A DNA stretch of 64,000 nucleotides, from positions 2,852,001 to 2,916,000 of the forward strand of contig CAVWCQ010000008.1 of the NCBI GenBank assembly GCA_963753545.1, given 5' to 3'. Both the position numbers and the translations under genes were made by a program. Position 1 is the first letter of the stretch. The number at the start of each line of letters is the position of its first letter. The notes under the pieces were generated by a model. It made no database searches. It worked only from the letters and a program-made list of their open reading frames with translations, and was not told where the DNA came from. Positions 34,674 through 44,532 of this stretch are shown one piece after another. Source of the DNA: CAVWCQ01 sp963753545 (GTDB lineage Bacteria; Chloroflexota; Anaerolineae; Aggregatilineales; Aggregatilineaceae).

Positions 34674-37151
34674 ATGATACCTTTATCTCGTGGTCGGAAA
34701 ACCCTAACTGAGCAGCAACTGCTGACTGGAAAACGCCGCCGCAAAATGCGCGAGGCTCTCACCGGATATCTCTTTGTTTTTCCCGCGGCTGTCGCGACAT
34801 TTGTTTTTGGGCTGTGGCCGGTTGTCGCTGGTTTTTATGAGAGTCTTAAAACAGGATCCCCGCGCACCAACCGCTATGCCGGGTTATATAACTATGTTCG
34901 TTCGCTGAGCAGCCTGACCTACATTTTTTTGTTTGCCGTCTGCGCGATCTTCCTCTATCTCGCTTACCGTTCCTGGCGCAGCGCTTACCTGCATCGCCAG
35001 CGAAATCTATGGGCCTATGTGATTCCCGGCGTGCTCGGTGGGATGGGCCTTATCGTCCTGGCATTTACATTTGTAACGGGGACAAGCCAGTATAACTGGT
35101 TCGCCTTCGTGCTATTCACGCTGGCACTGGTCGGATTTTATGCCGCCGATATGGTTCAAGGGCCACGCGCAGAATGGGATATTGCTCATTTTGTGAGTGG
35201 CGCGCTTCTGCTCTGCGGCCTGGGAACAGTCTGGATTGTTGGCCCCGCCCTGTTTCCGGACAATATGAAGCTGGTGCAGGCTGTTGTTCTGCTGGCGATC
35301 AGCGCCGTTCTGCTGTACTTCGCTTTCCCTTATCTGCTATCTATCAAAACGGGACGCACCATCGGCACGATGTTCACGATGGGTACGCTGATGGTCGGCG
35401 GTCTGCTGCTGGCCCGTTACACGACGGACCAGATGGAACACGATGTCGCGGAAGCGCAAAGAATCAGCACGCAGATTTTTAACCAGAACGTTCTCAATGG
35501 AACCGTCAGTGTCCCAGAAGAAGCTGTACAACTGGGCGGTCTGCGTGTGGCGGGCGATGTCATGGTCGATGTCACGATCAACGGCGAAACCGTCACTGCA
35601 CCGTTGGCTCCCGATGCCTTTACCAACCTATCTGCTGATGATATCGCTGGACTGCAAACATCTGTGACCAATAACCAGAAGGTCAAGGTTATCGTCAATG
35701 GGGAAGAGGTCGAGGGACAGGTTACAGGGCTGCGCATGGGTAAATCGCTTCCCATCCCGCTGGAGGGTGACTCGATCAGCGCCGTGCGCGAAACGGATAT
35801 TTATTCTGCTCTTGAGGTGGGTGAAGAGGTAATCCGGGCCAACGGACATACCGAACCGCTGTGGAAGCAGATGGACGCCGCGCTGGGGGTGTTTCTGTGT
35901 GTCGCCACCATTATGGCTATGAGCTATACGCGGCGGCGGATCGATGATGACATTCACCCCCATATCTATCGCTGGCTGCACATCGGACGGATCGCGATGG
36001 GCGTCGTGATCGCGGGGCTGTTCTTTTACCTGATCAGCTCTGTGCAACTGAATTACCAGACTGCCAGCGGCATGAGATCGCTCAGCGAGGACCAGTTCCA
36101 ACAGGCGTACCAGTATGCCACCGGGACCAAGCCGCATCCTTCGATCCGAGCTGAAAATCTGGCAACCGAGCTGCTTTACTGGCCCCAGGTCTTCCTGATG
36201 GGCACAGGTGCGCTGCTGATCGGCATGGCCTATCTCGTCTGGCAAAACGCCCAGAAGCGTGAAACGAAACTCGGCTTTGGCAGCACTATGTTACTGGCAG
36301 TGATTATGATGGTTGCCGGGTGGATGACGATCAGCGAGTTACCGCGCATCGTGTCTATGGCGAGCAGCGACACCGAAGACACGTTCAAGGCCATGCTGCG
36401 AACGGCCATGTATGCGATTGGAACTGTTCCCGTCCAGCTTACCCTGGGACTCTTTTTGGCCTACCTGCTGTTTTCGGAAGTCTCGTGGGGTAAATCGATC
36501 TTCCGCGTGATCTACTTTATGCCCTACATCGCGCCCAGTGTCGCCACATCAACGGTTTTCCTGGTCATTTTTAGCCCCAAGGGCAAAAGCCTGGCGAACC
36601 AGATATTAGGTGCATTAGGAAGCAAACCGCAGTTATGGCTGAAAGAGCCGGAAGGAATTTTCCGCCTGATTTACGAGCATGCGCTGCACGGCAATCCGCT
36701 CAATATTCCCGGCCCCATCCAGGGGCCGAGTCTGGCCCTGGTGACCGTGATCATCTACAACATCTGGGTCTTCGCTGGCTATAACGCCGTCGTTTTTCTG
36801 GCAGGGCTAGGATCTATTCCCGGTGAGCTATACGAGGCTGCCGAAGTCGATGGAGCCGGACGATGGGCACGCTTCCGCAAAATCACGCTGCCGCTGTTGT
36901 CGCCAACCACGTTTTTCCTGACCATGCTCTCGATCATTGGGACATTTAAAGCGTTCACACACATTTACGTGCTGCGCAATCAGACCACAGGGAAAGAAAT
37001 TGACACGATGAGTGTCTACATTTTCACCCGACTTTATGACGCCAACGATCCGGGACATGCTGCGGCGCTGGCCTTCATCCTCTTTGGCACAATTCTGATC
37101 CTCACCCTGGTTCAGAACCGGTTGACGAGAGAGCAGGTTTTTTATGGCTAG
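34674..37151 (+). CDS. Enlarged sugar ABC transporter permease, MalF type
   Basis: The C-terminal 270 residues are a standard binding-protein-dependent permease, with the EAA loop ELYEAAEVDGAGRWARFRKI before the last two helices. The N-terminus also looks like a MalF start (EALTGYLFVFPAAVATFVFG). Between them lie about 500 extra residues: several more membrane helices (about 70-240). A soluble domain of about 120 residues follows (about 265-390; KVKVIVNGEEVEGQVTG), then further helices (about 400-570). Ordinary members have about 290-330 residues, E. coli MalF 514. ATG 34674 is chosen. The pair with the next gene (8-base overlap) forms the membrane part of a sugar importer; no binding protein or ATPase is nearby. 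Confidence 0.82.
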   Translation: MIPLSRGRKTLTEQQLLTGKRRRKMREALTGYLFVFPAAVATFVFGLWPVVAGFYESLKTGSPRTNRYAGLYNYVRSLSSLTYIFLFAVCAIFLYLAYRSWRSAYLHRQRNLWAYVIPGVLGGMGLIVLAFTFVTGTSQYNWFAFVLFTLALVGFYAADMVQGPRAEWDIAHFVSGALLLCGLGTVWIVGPALFPDNMKLVQAVVLLAISAVLLYFAFPYLLSIKTGRTIGTMFTMGTLMVGGLLLARYTTDQMEHDVAEAQRISTQIFNQNVLNGTVSVPEEAVQLGGLRVAGDVMVDVTINGETVTAPLAPDAFTNLSADDIAGLQTSVTNNQKVKVIVNGEEVEGQVTGLRMGKSLPIPLEGDSISAVRETDIYSALEVGEEVIRANGHTEPLWKQMDAALGVFLCVATIMAMSYTRRRIDDDIHPHIYRWLHIGRIAMGVVIAGLFFYLISSVQLNYQTASGMRSLSEDQFQQAYQYATGTKPHPSIRAENLATELLYWPQVFLMGTGALLIGMAYLVWQNAQKRETKLGFGSTMLLAVIMMVAGWMTISELPRIVSMASSDTEDTFKAMLRTAMYAIGTVPVQLTLGLFLAYLLFSEVSWGKSIFRVIYFMPYIAPSVATSTVFLVIFSPKGKSLANQILGALGSKPQLWLKEPEGIFRLIYEHALHGNPLNIPGPIQGPSLALVTVIIYNIWVFAGYNAVVFLAGLGSIPGELYEAAEVDGAGRWARFRKITLPLLSPTTFFLTMLSIIGTFKAFTHIYVLRNQTTGKEIDTMSVYIFTRLYDANDPGHAAALAFILFGTILILTLVQNRLTREQVFYG

Positions 37152-38416
37152 TACAACCACTACGCAACCGCTGGCAAGAGAAACGAATATTTTGCGCCGG
37201 AAAGTGCAGATCAGGCCGTTTCAGAATCCTGGTCTATATCGTGTTAACCCTTGGCGCGATTGTCTTTGTTATGCCCTTCCTGTGGATGGTGAGCACATCA
37301 TTACAGCATTCCGGCGACATCATTCGGGGACGGTTCATTCCGACGCTGCAATTTATTTCCGTGACAAAGGTCACGCAGGAAGAACTGGATCGCACCCTGC
37401 AAGACACTCTGGATGCAGGCGAATTTCCGTCCTACCTGGACGACCAGCGCACGCAGATCGAAGGCAGCAAGCAGCAGCGCGCGCTGACCGTATCCGATTA
37501 TTTGCGCACACAGAAGTTTGGTTATGCCGAACTGCCGATCAATATCAATCTGCCCTTCTGGAAGGTCCACAATCATTACGTGGTGGTCGGCGGGGCGGCT
37601 CATTATATCGAAGCCTGGGACGAGTCGAATTTTTCGAAGTATTTTTTCAACAGCATCAAGATCGCGGCGCTAACGATTGCCGGACAAACGCTCACATCGA
37701 TTCTGGCGGCCTATGCCTTCGCACGGATTGAATTTCCGGGCCGGAGCCTGCTGTTCAGCATCTTCCTGGCGACCATTTTTATCCCCACGATGGTTGTTCT
37801 CATCCCGAACCGCCAGGTTGTAACCAATATCGATAACTTCTTCACCGAAGATTTCCCAGCCAAACAGGATGACTGGGGGATCACACACGCCCGACGTACC
37901 GTTGGAGAACCGATCTACAAGGCCCTGGACAAAATTGGCCTGGAAGGCATCGGCAGTATCTTCAAAGTGGATGGCCCAATTGTGTGGAAATGGATGGATA
38001 GCTGGCCTGCCCTGGTTTTTCCCTTCCTGGCCAGCACGTTCAGCATCTTCCTGCTGCGACAATTCTTCCTGCAAATCCCCGACGATCTGTGGGATGCGGC
38101 GCGCATTGATGGGGCCGGGCATCTTCGCTTTTTGCTCCAGGTCGTGCTGCCCATCTCCAAAGCGGCGGTGATGACCACTGTCATTTTTGCCTTCATCGGG
38201 ACATGGAATGCACTGGAGTGGCCGCTGCTAGTGACGTTCTCCGACAACTGGCGACCTATCTCGTATGGGCTGTATGCCTTCCAGAGCGAAGCCGGGCAGG
38301 ATCTCAACCTGTTGATGGCGGGATCGGTGATCACTCTGGTCCCGGTGTTGATCATCTACCTGATCGCGCAGCGGCAGTTTACGGAAGGCATCGCGACAAC
38401 CGGGCTGAAGGGGTAA
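37144..38416 (+). CDS. Sugar ABC transporter permease, MalG type, frameshifted near 37225
   Basis: The start is ATG 37144, which overlaps the MalF-type gene by eight bases. After a short N-terminus the frame changes near 37225 and continues LTLGAIVFVMPFLWMVSTSL, the typical MalG first helix. A soluble insert of about 110 residues follows (about 60-165), larger than usual. Then come five helices, with DLWDAARIDGAGHLRFLLQVVLP as the EAA loop. A second insert lies near residues 225-270. The protein ends QRQFTEGIATTGLKG, the classic MalG C-terminus. It partners the 825-residue permease in carbohydrate uptake. Substrate unknown. Confidence 0.85.
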
Positions 38417-38529
38417 GAACACGGGTTGGCGGGGATAACACGAGTTATCTCCGCCTGTTTTCGCAAGATTGGTACTCGCCCAGTACAATTTCTTCTAACT
38501 GCGTTCCGACTTTTATAACGAAAACAACC

Positions 38530-40123
38530 ATGATGTGGCGACGGATTGGAATTCTTGTCCTGTTTGGCCTGTGTACTGTTCTACCCAGCCTCATCCCCCC
38601 ATCCCCAGCCAAGGCGGGCGCTGCGCCTTGTGGGTATGTAGATGGCTTCGACTTTCCCGTACCTGATGTCGATATCGAAACATCCGATTTTGGGATTTAC
38701 CGCGCACGGTTTAACGGTTTTCACACTGGCATGGATATCGCCTTTGACCGGCACGGCGATCCGGTGCGGGCCGCTGCACGCGGACGCGTAACCTACAGCG
38801 ATCCAGAAGGATGGGATACGGAAAAGGGCGTTGTTGTGATCCAACATACCATGCCGGACGGTACGCTGGTCAATACACTCTATGGGCACATGGAGGAGCT
38901 GAACGGTTACACTTTCCCGGCTATGGATCAGTGTGTTGAGCGCGGTGATATTGTCGGAGCAATCGGCTGGCCGTCGTTGGGACGCCCGCATTTGCACTTC
39001 GAAGTCCGCACCCGCTACCGTTATGAAGGTGGCCCTGGCTATACGGATGTCAACCCCCTCAGCCTCGGCTGGCTCGACCCGATTGACTTCGTTTTTCTGG
39101 CCCGCATCTGGATTCTGCCTGCATACCGCCAGCATTTTTCCCTGACCGAAAGCACGTCTCTGCCGCCCCTGGCGCTTCCAGACAACACCTATATCATCGC
39201 ACACAGCACTCGCCTGGAAGGGCTGACTGCGGATGGGCAGCAGTTGTGGCAGTTTGATACGCTTGGCAGTGTAACCAGTATGCTGGCACTGCCCGATGGC
39301 CGCGCGCTGATGGCGACCTCTGTGGGCCAAGTTATGGTCCTCAACGCAAGGCAGCTTTAGCGCACTGTGGTCTGTACCAAAGCCGCCTCTCACCCCCCCT
39401 ATTCTGCTGAATGGCTCAGTGGTTTTCATGGGCAGCGACTATTCGTTGATGGCATTCACGCCGGACGGCAACCCGCTGTGGACAACTGCCCCTCTTCCGG
39501 GCCGGGCGGCGCGTTGGGCAGTAAATGAGAACCGGCTGGCGGTTGCCACAAACAATGGCGATCTATGGATATTGGGGGCGGATGGCACGATCCTTTTCCA
39601 GGCGACTTATCCAGCACTGCCTATTCCTTTTGCCGCACTGGACGGCGGATTTTGGGTTTTAGACGGTTCTTCGATCACCCACCTGGACACAAGTTTCGTT
39701 AGCACAACCCTGGTCGATACAGGACGCGCCTTCACCTCTAGTGCCGAACTGCTTGCAGATACAAACGGCACAGTCTATCTCTATCCGGGAGAAGGACGCG
39801 CGCTCTATGCCTACGGACCCGATGCATCCCTGCGCTGGCTTGGCTTTATGCCGGGGAGCATCGTCCATACGCCGCGCTTTGCTATTGGCGGGGGTCAGCT
39901 TATCTACGCACTCACCTCTGACGGGCAACTTTTGGCTTACAACACCAGCGATGGGCGGCTCGAGGCACAGCTTACCCTGTTCAACGGCGGAACGGCTGGA
40001 TCGCCTTCAGCGCGCTGGCTGTCGGTTGGACCGGATGATATGGTCCGCTTTAGCAGCGGTTACCTGTCCGTCGTCACTGTGAGCGGGCTGGATCTGCTGA
40101 ACAACTCAATCGTGGCGAATTAG
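38530..40123 (+). CDS. Secreted M23 peptidase with beta-propeller-like C-terminus, frameshifted near 39350
   Basis: ATG 38530 opens a signal peptide (hydrophobic to about residue 25, SPAKAGAA cleavage region). The LytM/M23 metallopeptidase domain has HTGMDIAFD (first His and Asp) and HLHFEVR (HxH), the zinc-binding residues, so it should cut peptidoglycan cross-links outside the cell. The rest shows repeated blades of PQQ/WD-like type (LEGLTADGQQLWQFDT, and SLMAFTPDGNPLWTT in the next frame). The frame change near 39350 joins two parts with the same repeat, so one gene of about 530 residues is likely. It follows the sugar permease by 113 bases. Confidence 0.78.
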
Positions 40124-41021
40124 CGCCAGGGATCGGGCTGTTTGATGAAGCGCGCATCAATTCCGGCATTTCGGAACCACGCAGGCATCTGATCGCGCAT
40201 GACCACCATTTCGCTGGCGTAATGTGAGGTGCCCAGCAAATTCATGGGCAGAGACGGTACCACGTCACGCATGATCTTTCGCTGCTGGGCTGCATAGTCA
40301 TAACTGCCAATAGGCCACCAGGAACCAGTCACATAGGTGTCGCAGCCCAGACTGCGCGCCTGTTCCAAGTGATCCGGATTATCACCACCGCCGGGGATGA
40401 TGGCGACATGGGTCACAGGCTGTCCATTAAAGCGAATCTGGTTATAGCGGATGTAGGGCAGTTCGGTCACTTCGGCCAGATGCTCGGCAAAACGAGCAAA
40501 GGTCATATCAGACACCCGCCCACGATCCCTTCCATACCCTCAAAATGAGGTCCAAAAGGTTCCAGCTCTCGCAGTTTCAGGACTTTTGCCAGCGCGCCTA
40601 CTGTGCTGATCTCTTTATTGCAGTCCAGCGGAGCATGACAGCAGTAGTAGCTGATGTGGTGCTCACGCAGTTCTTCTAACTGGGCTTCGCTGATGCCGAT
40701 AAAGCCGCGTCCGCTCTCCTCAAAATCGACCGGGTGATGGGCAAAAATCATGGCTCCGGGCGCACTGCGTTCCAGTTCGAGGGCCAGTATCGTGTCCAGA
40801 ACGGCCTGATCGGGAAAAACGACCAGGTAAACTCGGTCCACTTCGTCCGAACTACGCAGCATCAGGCCATTCCACCTGCTCTGGACAAAATCAGGCTCAG
40901 CAAAGCGGCGGTAGACAGGTAGATCGCTTGCCGGAAGAAGACTGGGCCAGAAAGCGCTCTCGTCATACGCCCCAATATTAAAAAACTCATCCAGGCGCTG
41001 CACCAGTTCAGTGTGATTCAT
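40120..41021 (-). CDS. NIF3/DUF34 family protein, frameshifted near 40515
   Basis: Start ATG 41021, with GGGAGGGGG upstream. The first part carries FAHHPVDF (the metal-binding HHP) and CCHAPLDC; the second part, in another frame, has PGGGDN and GTSHYASE, matching the C-terminal metal-binding block of NIF3 (normally G-H-x-x-x-E). Together they form a protein of about 300 residues. NIF3-like proteins bind two metal ions and are annotated as GTP cyclohydrolase 1 type 2 homologues, but their role is not settled. The frame change lies in the glycine-rich turn GIVGG. The 3' end overlaps the convergent M23 gene by four bases. Confidence 0.75.
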
Positions 41022-41652
41022 CAAGACCCCCTCCCTGCTGAGCATAATACCGGGCTTCGCTTTCCACCAATTCCACAATTGCCGTGATTGTGGGATCGGG
41101 AGGCGTGCCAGGGGGCAGCAGGGTCATTCGTGCTGCGGATAAAGTCCATTCTGGGAAGCGCAGATCCACCCTCGCCAGTCCGCCTTTCGGCACATCACCC
41201 AAGGTGGGTACAAGATCGGCGCTATCTGGCAAACGGGCAATGGATCGATCAACATGGATCACATAACTATCTTCGCCCGGCGAAACAGCCTCGCCCGAAT
41301 GGAGGACAAAAGTCTGTCCTCGTTTTGCCAGGCGATAGATGCTTCCCCATGCGATCAGCGGCATCATGATCTGACCCACCAGCCGCTCCAAAGATCGCAG
41401 CGGGATCGGTGTTTTTTCTGGCCCACCGATCCAGGCCGCGTCATAGCCCATACTATCCAGCACAAGCAGCGGCGCGCGTCCTTCGGTTGCCCGGCAAACC
41501 CAGGAGTCGATGGAACAGCTATCGCCCAGGTCCAGCAGAAGCACCGGGCCGCTTGCCGTCTGGCGTTCGCGGCTGATCAGAGTAAAGAGCCGGGGCAGCA
41601 GCCAGATATCACCACCCAGATTAGCCGTAACTAACAGCGTTACCGTGTCCAC
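41008..41652 (-). CDS. Unknown protein, possibly phosphoesterase-like
   Basis: I prefer GTG 41652, because an inverted repeat that looks like a terminator lies at 41672-41700 and AAGG precedes the GTG; a TTG at 41682 lies inside that hairpin. The product (about 214 residues) begins DTVTLLVTANLGGDIWLLPR and has VLLLDLGDSC, then VLDSMGYDAAWIGG. This is a layout that recalls 5'-nucleotidase or calcineurin-like N-termini (GNLG, GD, N-x-G-x-DA). The metal ligands are not complete, so the call stays open. The stop overlaps the start of the NIF3-like gene by 14 bases. Confidence 0.45.
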   Translation of the reverse strand: MDTVTLLVTANLGGDIWLLPRLFTLISRERQTASGPVLLLDLGDSCSIDSWVCRATEGRAPLLVLDSMGYDAAWIGGPEKTPIPLRSLERLVGQIMMPLIAWGSIYRLAKRGQTFVLHSGEAVSPGEDSYVIHVDRSIARLPDSADLVPTLGDVPKGGLARVDLRFPEWTLSAARMTLLPPGTPPDPTITAIVELVESEARYYAQQGGGLDESH

Positions 41653-41671
41653 AAACAAACCTTGAAAGAAA

Positions 41672-41700
41672 CCGAGACTCAAACCGGGTTGGTTGAGTCT
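41672..41700 (-). terminator. Hairpin after enoyl-CoA hydratase gene
   Basis: GAGACTCAACC and GGTTTGAGTCTC pair on the minus strand, followed by GGTTTCTTT. The T-run is weak, so termination may be partial. Confidence 0.5.
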
Positions 41701-41708
41701 CGCGCAGA

Positions 41709-42488
41709 TTACTTGCCCTGCCAGTCCGCCTTGCGCTTCTCCAAAAAAGCCGCCATGCCTTCTTTCTGATCCTGGGTGGAAAAGAGGGCATAAAAATGGT
41801 TCCGCTCATAGGCCAGCCCCCCGGAGAGGGGCATTTCCAGGGCCATATTGACAGCGTCTTTTGCCAGTTGGATAGCTATGGGCGCGCGGGCAGCAATTTC
41901 GGCGGCGAGCCTGACTGCTACATTCAGATATTCCTCAACTGGGGCAACGCGGTTGACCAACCCAAAACGTTCGGCCTCTTCAGCGGACAAACGGCGATCA
42001 TTTAGTACCATTTCCATCGCCAACGCCTTGCCGATGGTACGCGCTAATCGCTGCGTGCCTCCCGCCCCAGGAATGACGCCCAGATTAATTTCCGGCTGAC
42101 CAAATACAGCGGTATTGGATGCCACGATCATATCACAGGCCATAGCCAGTTCGCAGCCGCCGCCCAACGCATAGCCGCTTACCGCTGCAATGACGGGTTT
42201 ATGCAGCGAACGCAGCCGCTCCCAGCGAGCAATAAACCGCTTGTTGATCATTTCTACGGGCGTTGCCTGGGCCATCTCGCTGATATCCGCCCCGGCGGCA
42301 AAGGCGCGTTCGCCCCCGGAGATCACCAGGCAGCGAATCGTTTCATCCCGATCTAATTCTTCCAGCGCGGTCATCAATTCGTCCATCAACGGGCCAGTCA
42401 GGGCGTTGAAAGTACGAGGCTGGTTGAGCTTGACCAGTCCGACGCCATCCGCCGGACGCTCTACGAGGATATGTTCGTAGTCCACCAC
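41709..42488 (-). CDS. Enoyl-CoA hydratase/isomerase (crotonase) family
   Basis: The 259-residue protein has the crotonase signature, with the oxyanion hole in FAAGADISEM. The two catalytic glutamates lie in GYALGGGCELA and GQPEINLGVIPGAGG. Both are present, so hydration of trans-2-enoyl-CoA is expected, as in beta-oxidation or butanoate-type pathways. Start ATG 42488. Length and C-terminus (MAAFLEKRKADWQGK) are typical for short-chain enoyl-CoA hydratases. Neighbours are not fatty-acid genes, so its pathway cannot be read from context. Confidence 0.93.
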   Translation of the reverse strand: MVDYEHILVERPADGVGLVKLNQPRTFNALTGPLMDELMTALEELDRDETIRCLVISGGERAFAAGADISEMAQATPVEMINKRFIARWERLRSLHKPVIAAVSGYALGGGCELAMACDMIVASNTAVFGQPEINLGVIPGAGGTQRLARTIGKALAMEMVLNDRRLSAEEAERFGLVNRVAPVEEYLNVAVRLAAEIAARAPIAIQLAKDAVNMALEMPLSGGLAYERNHFYALFSTQDQKEGMAAFLEKRKADWQGK

Positions 42489-42511
42489 GCGATTCTCCTG
42501 TCAGGTGTGAG

Positions 42512-43491
42512 CTAAAAAGATACCATACTTTTGGCAACGCGCAGATGCTTTGGAAAATTGGGCAGAAAATCGGCAAAGCGTTCGTAGCGGCCTTCGTTGT
42601 ATTCATCCAGATAGCGCTTCAGAACACTGAGCACACCGGGTAGAATGACCATGCCATGCAGCCGGTTTTCCATGAGTACATAGGCCCTGGCTTCCTGCAA
42701 GCCAATCGTCTGTTCGAGAAACAACGCTACTGCCCCCGACACAAAAAGCGCTGTAAACTGATCGGCCCACAGGGGATGGAGTTCACGGAATTGATCGCTG
42801 ACCGGAAGCTGTTTATCGGCGGAGTTATTAACAGCAGCGGAATTCTGCCGCAGGTAGGATACCATCAGCAGACGGCCATATTCGGAGAGAATCCGCGAAA
42901 AATATGGCCCGCGTCATCATCAAAAGGCCAGGGTTCGTTATCTCCCCAGGCAATACGAGGCGGGATGATGCAGAACAACTGCCCTTCCAGACGCACCCCA
43001 ATTTCAGTATCGCTCGGATAGGAAATATTGGGCATCAGGATCAGTTGTTCGGTTACATCGCCAACAAAAGGCTTGAAAAAACTTTCAAAATCTTTCCCGT
43101 CGATCACTTTGCCGATCTGTTCCTGGGCGCGTGCCCAGGCGTCTTTTTCTTCAGCCCACCATCCCGCCAGGTTGGCTTTGGCATAAAAATCTTTTAGCTG
43201 CTCATCCCAGTGCGGGGGTGCCCAGGGCAGCGGATTTACCAACGTCAATTCGGGCCACGACAGGTTCAGTGCATACGAATAAATCCCCTCCAGGGGGATG
43301 CCTTGATCCAGCAGCGTTTGCAGAGTATGCAACGCCGGATGATCGGCCTGGGGGGCAACACGCTTCGTCGTGCTGCGAGCATGAACATGAGCGCGGTGGC
43401 GTTTGCGTGCCTGTTCCGCTTCCGGCCAGTGAGTGATTGACAACAGAGCCGACATCAACCGAACACGATCATCAATTCGAATCTCAACCAT
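42512..43491 (-). CDS. Hypothetical protein, frameshifted near 42890
   Basis: Start ATG 43491. The first 200 residues contain WPEAEQARKRHRAHVHARST and a Trp-rich stretch (PWAPPHWDEQL...AGWWAEEKDAW). After a frame change near 42890 the protein continues with YGRLLMVSYLRQNS and about 110 more residues, mostly helical. Total about 325 residues. I see no signal peptide, no membrane helix and no zinc-peptidase motif. The in-frame TGA at 42867-42865 was tested as selenocysteine and rejected, since the sequence after it in the same frame is not protein-like. Function unknown. Confidence 0.55.
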
Positions 43492-43561
43492 TGTTTTCTT
43501 TTCCCGTCATGTGATCTGCTCCTGCGCGTAATTCTACAGCCAAATGATTAGGATTCAAACG

Positions 43562-43622
43562 GGCGCAGCGGCTTAGCGGCTTAGCTTCACACGCTGCACG
43601 CAGCACGCAAAGCAGCGTCACC
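43562..43622. repeat. Short GC-rich intergenic repeat
   Basis: GCAGCGGCTTAGCGGCTTAGCTTCAC followed by GCACGCAAAGCAGCG and CCTACG is the same family as 17533-17590, 55368-55432 and 62265-62325. It lies between the hypothetical gene and the SDR gene. Confidence 0.6.
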
Positions 43623-43643
43623 TACGAAAGAGCATGAGGTATC

Positions 43644-44378
43644 CTAGATCAAACTTGTGCCGCCGTCGACAATGATCGCCTGTCCGGTCACAAACTTTGC
43701 CGCGTCTGAGCACAGAAACAGGATTACGGATGCTACATCAGCCGGCGTTCCTGTCCACCCCTGGGGGATAAAATCGGCTGGTGCGCTCTCTGGGGTAATG
43801 GAATCAGGACATACTGCATTGACTCGGATGCCGCGTGGAGCCAGATCACGAGCGGATTCTTTGGTGAGGCCAATTAGTCCGGCTGCACTCGCTCCATAGG
43901 CCGGGCTGCTGCCACGTGACCGGGCAAAACCTGCTGTGCTGGCGATGTTGACAATCACCCCACCGCCCTCATCGGCCATCACGCGAGAGGCCAACTGCGT
44001 GCAGAAAAATGCGCCTGTCAGGTTGATTTCGAGGATGCGCCGCCAATCATATTCATCTACTGTAAGCAGCGGCCCCCGCCTCTCTACCCCGGCAGCATTG
44101 ACCAAAATGTGAATGCCACCTAACTGTTCACGCACGGTTTCGATCAAAGCAGCGGCCTGGAAACGATTGGAGATATCGCCTGTCCACGAGATGGCGCGCC
44201 CCCCGGCGGCCCGGATGACTTCAGCTATCTGATCGCCGCGATCCGGATTGACATCGTTAAAACAGACCGCCGCACCCGCCTCTGCCAACGCTACCGCTGT
44301 CGCGCTGCCAATTCCAGCCTCCCCTGCTCCTGTCACGAGAGCAACACGCCCGCTCAAATCAACCGTAAACTGCCCCAT
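43644..44378 (-). CDS. SDR-family oxidoreductase with altered catalytic Lys
   Basis: The 244-residue protein has the NAD(P)-binding TGAGEAGIG (residues 16-24), the NAAG motif, Ser147 in NIAS and Tyr161. The YxxxK motif reads Y-G-A-S-A (Tyr161, Ala165): codon GCA stands where Lys (AAA/AAG) is expected. The C-terminal GQAIIVDGGTSLI is typical of classical SDRs such as FabG-like enzymes. Loss of Lys should reduce or remove oxidoreductase activity, unless it is a sequence error (AA to GC needs two changes). Substrate unknown. Confidence 0.85.
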   Translation of the reverse strand: MGQFTVDLSGRVALVTGAGEAGIGSATAVALAEAGAAVCFNDVNPDRGDQIAEVIRAAGGRAISWTGDISNRFQAAALIETVREQLGGIHILVNAAGVERRGPLLTVDEYDWRRILEINLTGAFFCTQLASRVMADEGGGVIVNIASTAGFARSRGSSPAYGASAAGLIGLTKESARDLAPRGIRVNAVCPDSITPESAPADFIPQGWTGTPADVASVILFLCSDAAKFVTGQAIIVDGGTSLI

Positions 44379-44407
44379 AGCTACTCCCCTGAAAAAGAGA
44401 AAAAACA

Positions 44408-44445
44408 GATTTTACCGCGGAGAGCGCGGAGAACGCAGAGAAAAA
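44408..44445. repeat. CGCGGAGA-type intergenic repeat
   Basis: ACCGCGGAGAGCGCGGAGAACGCAGAG is a short run of degenerate nine-base units. Similar runs (CACCGCAAAGAGCGCAAAG) are at 26938 and 61198. Confidence 0.5.
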
Positions 44446-44471
44446 CAAACAAGAAGATTTGATAAGCAGTG

Positions 44472-44506
44472 CAAAAAATAGGAGCAGCGATTAGGGCTGC
44501 TCCTAT
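44472..44506 (-). terminator. Rho-independent terminator of the aldolase gene
   Basis: AGGAGCAGC and GCTGCTCCT pair around a seven-base loop, followed on the minus strand by ATTTTTTG. It lies 27 bases after the stop codon. Confidence 0.88.
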
Positions 44507-44532
44507 CCATCCATCATAAACGGACATTCCCA

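Noticed and set aside
40503..40515. NIF3-like gene as two overlapping genes
   Set aside because: The conserved metal ligands are divided between the parts, so a single frameshifted gene is more likely.
42865..42867. In-frame TGA as a second selenocysteine
   Set aside because: Sequence after it in the same frame is not protein-like, while the neighbouring frame continues the homologous protein; a frame error explains it.
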